A stretch of 8,947 nucleotides of DNA from Anaerolineae bacterium (GTDB taxonomy: Bacteria > Chloroflexota > Anaerolineae > Aggregatilineales > Aggregatilineaceae), in assembly GCA_018056405.1 (NCBI GenBank), contig JAGPFT010000085.1, positions 1-8,947 on the forward strand, given 5' to 3'. The position numbers were made by a program, and so were the translations under genes. The notes beneath the pieces are model-generated. The model worked only from the letters and a program-made list of their open reading frames with translations. It was not told the origin of the DNA and searched no databases. Of this stretch, positions 6,094 through 8,947 are shown piece after piece. The number at the start of each line of letters is the position of its first letter. Position 1 is the stretch's first letter.

Positions 6094-6134
6094 CCCCCTG
6101 CTGTCCGCTCCTGAACTCCGCTATAGAGAGGGGG
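6094..6134. repeat. Degenerate C-rich/G-rich palindrome
   Basis: CCCCCT (6094-6099) pairs with AGGGGG (6129-6134). The reverse complement loosely follows the 75-base repeat (GGCCCCCT, AGCGGAG). It looks like a decayed member of the same repeat family, upstream of the synthase promoter region. Confidence 0.3.
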
Positions 6135-6180
6135 CCGGGAGGTTCTGGGCAGATTTCCCCGCAAAGTCGAGAGTTTCTGA

Positions 6181-6210
6181 TAGCTTTTGAGAGCCGGACG
6201 CTGCTACACT
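6181..6210 (+). promoter_or_regulatory. Weak candidate promoter for HMG-CoA synthase
   Basis: TACACT at 6205-6210 fits a -10 box. The only -35 candidate at normal spacing is TAGCTT at 6181-6186 (18-base spacer), which is poor. This is the first stretch free of repeats before the synthase gene, and it would give a leader of about 60 bases. Tentative. Confidence 0.28.
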
Positions 6211-6274
6211 GTGCCCGTCCTGGCCCATTGTGAGCGCGTAATCGGGCCGGTGAGCACCAGGGAGACGCACTTTC

Positions 6275-7360
6275 ATGACAGACGGAACGCATCCCCCGCG
6301 CGTGGGGCAGAGCGTCTTGAAGCCGGATCGTCCGGTGGGCATCGTCGGCTACGGGGCCTATGTGCCGCGTTACCGGCTGCCGGGCCGCGAAGTGGCGCGG
6401 GTGTGGACAGGCGGCCTGAGCGCCTCGCCCGTGCAGGAGAAAGCGGTCGCCGGGCTGGACGAGGACGTGATCACCATGTCCATCGAGGCAGCGCAGAATG
6501 CGCTGGCCCGTGCCGGCATCGATCCGCGCCTGATCCGCGCGGTGTGGGTGGGCAGCGAGAGCCATCCGTATGCCGTCAAGCCGACCTCGACGGTCGTCGC
6601 CGAGAGCATCGGCGCGGCCCCCAACGTCCAGGCGGCGGATTGGGAGTTCGCCTGCAAAGCCGGTTCCGAGGCGATGCAGGCGGGGATCGGCTTCGTGGGC
6701 AGCGGCATGGGCAGCTACGTGCTGGCGATTGGCATGGACACGGCCCAGGCGCGCCCCGGCGACGCGCTCGAATACACGGCGGCGGCGGGCGGCGCGGCCT
6801 TCATCATCGGCCCGGCGGCAGAGAGCGCCGCCCTCTTTCAGGGCAGCTACTCCTACGTGACCGACACGCCGGACTTCTGGCGGCGCGCCCACCAGATTTA
6901 TCCCAGCCATGGCGACCGCTTCACCGGCGAGCCGGCCTACTTTGCCCACGTGGTGAACGCCGGGCAGCGCCTGATGGAGATGATGGGCACGACGGCGGAC
7001 GATTACCGTTGGGCCGTCTTCCACCAGCCGAACGTCAAGTTCCCCCTGCGCGCCGGGCAGATGCTCGGCTTCGCGCCGGAGAAGCTGGAGCCGGGGCTGC
7101 TGTCGAGCGTGGTCGGCAACGCGTACGCTGGCTCGTCGTTGCTCGGCCTGGCGGCGACGCTCGATATCGCCGAACCGGGCGACCGCATCCTGATGGTCAG
7201 CTATGGCAGCGGCGCGGGGTCGGACGCTTTCGACATTCTGGTGACTGAGCGCATCGCCGCGCGGCGCGACCGCGCGCCTAAAGTGCGCGACTACGTGGCC
7301 CGGCGGACAGAGATTGATTACGCGCTCTATACGCGCTATCGTGGCAAGCTGGCTGAGTAG
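6275..7360 (+). CDS. Hydroxymethylglutaryl-CoA synthase, archaeal type
   Basis: This encodes 361 residues from ATG 6275, with AGGGAGA (6259-6265) nine bases upstream. It condenses acetyl-CoA with acetoacetyl-CoA to HMG-CoA in the cytosol, the step before the reductase encoded upstream. The core starts at about residue 20 (VGIVGYGAYVPRYR) and is of the archaeal HMG-CoA synthase type rather than the Staphylococcus MvaS or eukaryotic type. The catalytic set is complete: Glu95 in VGSESHPYAVKP, nucleophilic Cys127 in EFACKAGSEA and His250 in VFHQPNVKFP. GNAYAGSS (281-288) and SYGSGAGSDAF (309-319) are also conserved. About 19 extra residues precede the core, so the enzyme may start later, though no better ribosome site is seen. 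Archaeal enzymes of this type work in a complex with thiolase and a DUF35 protein. A thiolase-like gene follows 114 bases later, probably in the same transcript. Confidence 0.95.
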   Translation: MTDGTHPPRVGQSVLKPDRPVGIVGYGAYVPRYRLPGREVARVWTGGLSASPVQEKAVAGLDEDVITMSIEAAQNALARAGIDPRLIRAVWVGSESHPYAVKPTSTVVAESIGAAPNVQAADWEFACKAGSEAMQAGIGFVGSGMGSYVLAIGMDTAQARPGDALEYTAAAGGAAFIIGPAAESAALFQGSYSYVTDTPDFWRRAHQIYPSHGDRFTGEPAYFAHVVNAGQRLMEMMGTTADDYRWAVFHQPNVKFPLRAGQMLGFAPEKLEPGLLSSVVGNAYAGSSLLGLAATLDIAEPGDRILMVSYGSGAGSDAFDILVTERIAARRDRAPKVRDYVARRTEIDYALYTRYRGKLAE

Positions 7361-7379
7361 GGACAGGTATCAGTTGGTA

Positions 7380-7451
7380 GTTTTCAGTGATCGGTCAGCC
7401 CTCATGGGGGGTGACTGGATGGCTGAAAGCTGACGGCTGACCGCTGAGAAC
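7380..7451. repeat. Imperfect inverted repeat between synthase and thiolase-like genes
   Basis: GTTTTCAGTGATCGGTCAGCC (7380-7400) pairs imperfectly with the reverse complement of 7435-7451, which reads GTTCTCAGCGGTCAGCC. The spacer also holds GGCTGAAAGCTGACGGCTGACC-type short repetition. It differs in sequence from the C-rich repeats elsewhere in the window and resembles another intergenic repeat type built on CAGCTTTCAGC units. It ends before the Shine-Dalgarno of the next gene. Confidence 0.45.
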
Positions 7452-7474
7452 CGATTACCCACAGAGGAGACACT

Positions 7475-8632
7475 ATGCGAGACGTAGCCATTATCGGTGT
7501 GGGGCAGGTGCCTGTTGGCGAGCACTGGGACATGGGCCTGCGCCAGCTTGCCCTGGGCGCGATCCGCGCTGCGCTGCGAGACGCCCGGCTTGACCACGTG
7601 GACGCGCTGATCGTCGGCAATGCACTGGGCGGCAACCTGAGCGGGCAAAATCACCTGGGCGCGCTGATCGCCGAATTCGCCGGGCTATCTGGCGTGGAGG
7701 CGGTGCGCGTGGAGGCGGCGGATGCGTCGGGCGGCATGGCCCTGCGCCAGGGCTACCTGGCCGTAGCCAGCGGATTGGCCGAGACGGTGCTCGTCGTCGG
7801 CGTGGAGAAAGCGACCGACCGCACCGGCCCGGAGCGCGATACCAGCCTGACGACGACGCTCGACGCGGACTATGAGGCGTCCCCCGGCGCGACTCCGGCA
7901 GCGTTGGCCGGGCTGCTGATGCGCCGCTACATGCACGAGCACGGCGTCGCCCTGGAGCAGTTCGAGCCGTTCAGCCTCAACGCGCACGCTAACGGCGCAC
8001 TGAATCCCAACGCCATGTACCGCAACAAGCTGCGCCCCGGCGCGTTCGCCAAAGCGCCGCTCGTGGCCGAGCCGGTGAACCTGTTCGACAGCGCGCCGGA
8101 GGGCGATGGCGCGGCGGCGGTCGTGCTGACCAGCGCGGCGCGCGCGCTCGACCTGGCCCCGTGCCCGGTGCGCATCGCCGGCAGCGCGGCGGCGACCGAT
8201 ACGCTGGCTGTGCACAACCGGGCCGACTTGCTCTTCCTACGCGCGGCGAATCTGGCGGCAGGCCGCGCCTACGAGGCGGCGGGCATCGCCCCCGGCGACC
8301 TGCACCTGGCCGAGCTACACGACAGCTTCACCGTGCTGACCGCGCTGCAACTGGAGGCGATTGGCTTCGCCCGGCGCGGTGAGGGGTGGAAGCCCGCCGT
8401 CGAAGGCGCGATTGGGCTTGAGGGCCGGCTGCCGATCAGCACGTTCGGCGGGCTGAAGGCGCGCGGCAATCCGCTGGGCGCGACGGGCGTCTACCAGGCG
8501 GTGGAGGTGGCGCTGCAACTGCGCGGCGAAGCCGGCGACTGCCAGGTGAGCGGCGCGCGGCTTGGTCTGGCGCTGAACCTGGGCGGGCTGGGCGGCACGG
8601 CGGTCGCGCACGTGCTGGAGCGGATGGAGTAG
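7475..8632 (+). CDS. Archaeal/SCP2-type thiolase-like protein lacking catalytic residues
   Basis: This encodes 385 residues from ATG 7475, with AGGAG (7465-7469) five bases upstream. The fold is clear over the full length: VAIIGVGQVPVG at the start, SLNAHANGALNP (167-178), SAPEGDGAAAVVL (206-218), GGLKARGNPLGATG (325-338) and LNLGGLGG (367-374). It belongs to the thiolase type that pairs with archaeal HMG-CoA synthase, which normally makes acetoacetyl-CoA from two acetyl-CoA. Three catalytic positions are changed. The nucleophilic Cys of the CxS loop is Asp83 (VEAADASGG). The His of the GHP loop is Asn332 (GNP). The Cys of HDCF is Ser284 (HDSF), though His282 is kept. The only cysteines, Cys230 and Cys356, lie elsewhere. 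The frame is otherwise intact with family-typical length, so it is not a decayed gene. Thiolase chemistry looks lost; a structural, CoA-binding or aldolase-like role is possible. Family confidence is high, function unknown. Confidence 0.92.
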   Translation: MRDVAIIGVGQVPVGEHWDMGLRQLALGAIRAALRDARLDHVDALIVGNALGGNLSGQNHLGALIAEFAGLSGVEAVRVEAADASGGMALRQGYLAVASGLAETVLVVGVEKATDRTGPERDTSLTTTLDADYEASPGATPAALAGLLMRRYMHEHGVALEQFEPFSLNAHANGALNPNAMYRNKLRPGAFAKAPLVAEPVNLFDSAPEGDGAAAVVLTSAARALDLAPCPVRIAGSAAATDTLAVHNRADLLFLRAANLAAGRAYEAAGIAPGDLHLAELHDSFTVLTALQLEAIGFARRGEGWKPAVEGAIGLEGRLPISTFGGLKARGNPLGATGVYQAVEVALQLRGEAGDCQVSGARLGLALNLGGLGGTAVAHVLERME

Positions 8633-8653
8633 AGCCGGGCGACGGCGATTCAG

Positions 8654-8684
8654 GCGCCCCGGTCAACTCGACCGGGGCGCTTTT
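8654..8684 (+). terminator. Intrinsic terminator after the thiolase-like gene
   Basis: GCGCCCCGGTC (8654-8664) and GACCGGGGCGC (8670-8680) form a perfect 11-bp stem with loop AACTC, followed by TTTT (8681-8684). It begins 21 bases after the stop codon at 8632. It closes the plus-strand transcript and faces the convergent gene ending at 8733. No T tract lies on the minus side. Confidence 0.88.
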
Positions 8685-8732
8685 GTGAGGGCGATAGGCA
8701 GCGCCGCCAGACGGATTCAGGCGGGAGCGGGC

Positions 8733-8947
8733 TTACTCGACTGGCGTGGTGGGCAACGGCCTGCCCTGCCACAGATCATCGTAGTTGGGGCCGAGCGTGC
8801 CGAACGGCACCCACAGGTAGTTACACACCCAGATGATCCTGTAGTACTGGCCGCTGCTATCCGGGCCAATAACCCAGGCGGTCTTGCCCGCCGGAATGGT
8901 GACCAGCGGGACAGTCACCTCGCCGGGCTTCCAGTAGGTGGGGGCGT
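8733..8947 (-). CDS. C-terminal part of a secreted SH3-like domain protein, 5' truncated
   Basis: The minus-strand frame is open from the window edge to the stop at 8735-8733, giving about 71 residues. The GTG at 8918 is internal, since the frame continues past it to the edge with coding-like residues (APTYWKPGE). The sequence VTIPAGKTAWVIGPDSSGQYYRI then LWVPFGTL matches the second half of a bacterial SH3 domain (hydrophobic-IPAG-VIG, S/D-G-YYRI, W-V). A short tail (GPNYDDLWQGRPLPTTPVE in pieces) ends the protein. Such domains are frequent at the C-terminus of exported wall-binding proteins in this kind of genome, like the PA14/SH3 protein in this window. The rest of the protein is out of view. 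Confidence 0.6.
   Translation of the reverse strand, partial: APTYWKPGEVTVPLVTIPAGKTAWVIGPDSSGQYYRIIWVCNYLWVPFGTLGPNYDDLWQGRPLPTTPVE

Noticed and set aside
6071..7024. Long minus-strand open frame of 317 codons opposite the synthase gene
   Set aside because: It lies antisense to a gene with complete catalytic motifs, has no recognisable domain, and is the expected by-product of GC-rich codon bias. The same holds for antisense frames at 2415-3071, 3174-3707, 4353-4946 and 7685-8215.
7475..8632. Thiolase-like gene as a pseudogene or sequencing artefact
   Set aside because: There is no frameshift or stop over 385 codons, the length is normal, and a strong ribosome site and terminator remain. 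Cys to Asp needs two base changes, and three separate loops are altered while their flanks stay conserved.
1..8947. tRNA, rRNA or known riboswitch
   Set aside because: I looked for cloverleaf arms with the TTC-loop pattern and for familiar riboswitch cores on both strands and saw none that I could support.

Overview
The window is GC-rich. It carries a mevalonate-pathway gene set of mixed style: a class II HMG-CoA reductase, an archaeal-type HMG-CoA synthase and an archaeal/SCP2-type thiolase-like protein. It also carries a secreted protein with two PA14 and two bacterial SH3 domains, and long intergenic stretches filled with mosaic palindromic repeats. Together these suggest a member of the Chloroflexota (Anaerolineae or a relative). 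That placement is inferred from gene content and style, not from a marker gene.

Layout. Positions 3-1028 (+) hold the C-terminal part of an AI-2E/PerM-family membrane protein. A small AT-richer gene for a PD-(D/E)XK nuclease-fold protein follows (1101-1550, +), and converges on a small STAS/SpoIIAA-like gene (1608-2027, -) whose Shine-Dalgarno overlaps a perfect hairpin. A 500-base divergent gap full of palindromic repeats leads to the HMG-CoA reductase (2526-3851, +). A 109-base repeat element, a candidate promoter and a structured leader precede the PA14/SH3 secreted protein (4275-5747, +). A second repeat-rich gap of about 530 bases leads to HMG-CoA synthase (6275-7360, +) and the thiolase-like gene (7475-8632, +), closed by a strong intrinsic terminator (8654-8684). 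The window ends inside a convergent gene for a secreted SH3-like protein (8733-8947, -).

How the genes fit. Synthase makes HMG-CoA from acetoacetyl-CoA and acetyl-CoA, and the reductase turns it into mevalonate for isoprenoids. The thiolase would normally supply acetoacetyl-CoA, and in archaea it forms a complex with the synthase bridged by a DUF35 protein. Here the reductase and synthase keep all catalytic residues. The thiolase-like protein has lost the nucleophilic cysteine (Asp83), the catalytic histidine of the GHP loop (Asn332) and the cysteine of the HDCF loop (Ser284). No DUF35 gene lies before the terminator. An intact but apparently thiolase-dead partner of HMG-CoA synthase is the most unusual thing in the window.

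The intergenic repeats form a second point of interest. They are built from a few modules (a 75-base unit, a TCAAGTCCC...GGGATTTAG unit, and a roughly 93-109-base unit with CCTCACCCCC ends) combined in different orders and orientations. One unit carries two unrelated inner stems in its two copies.
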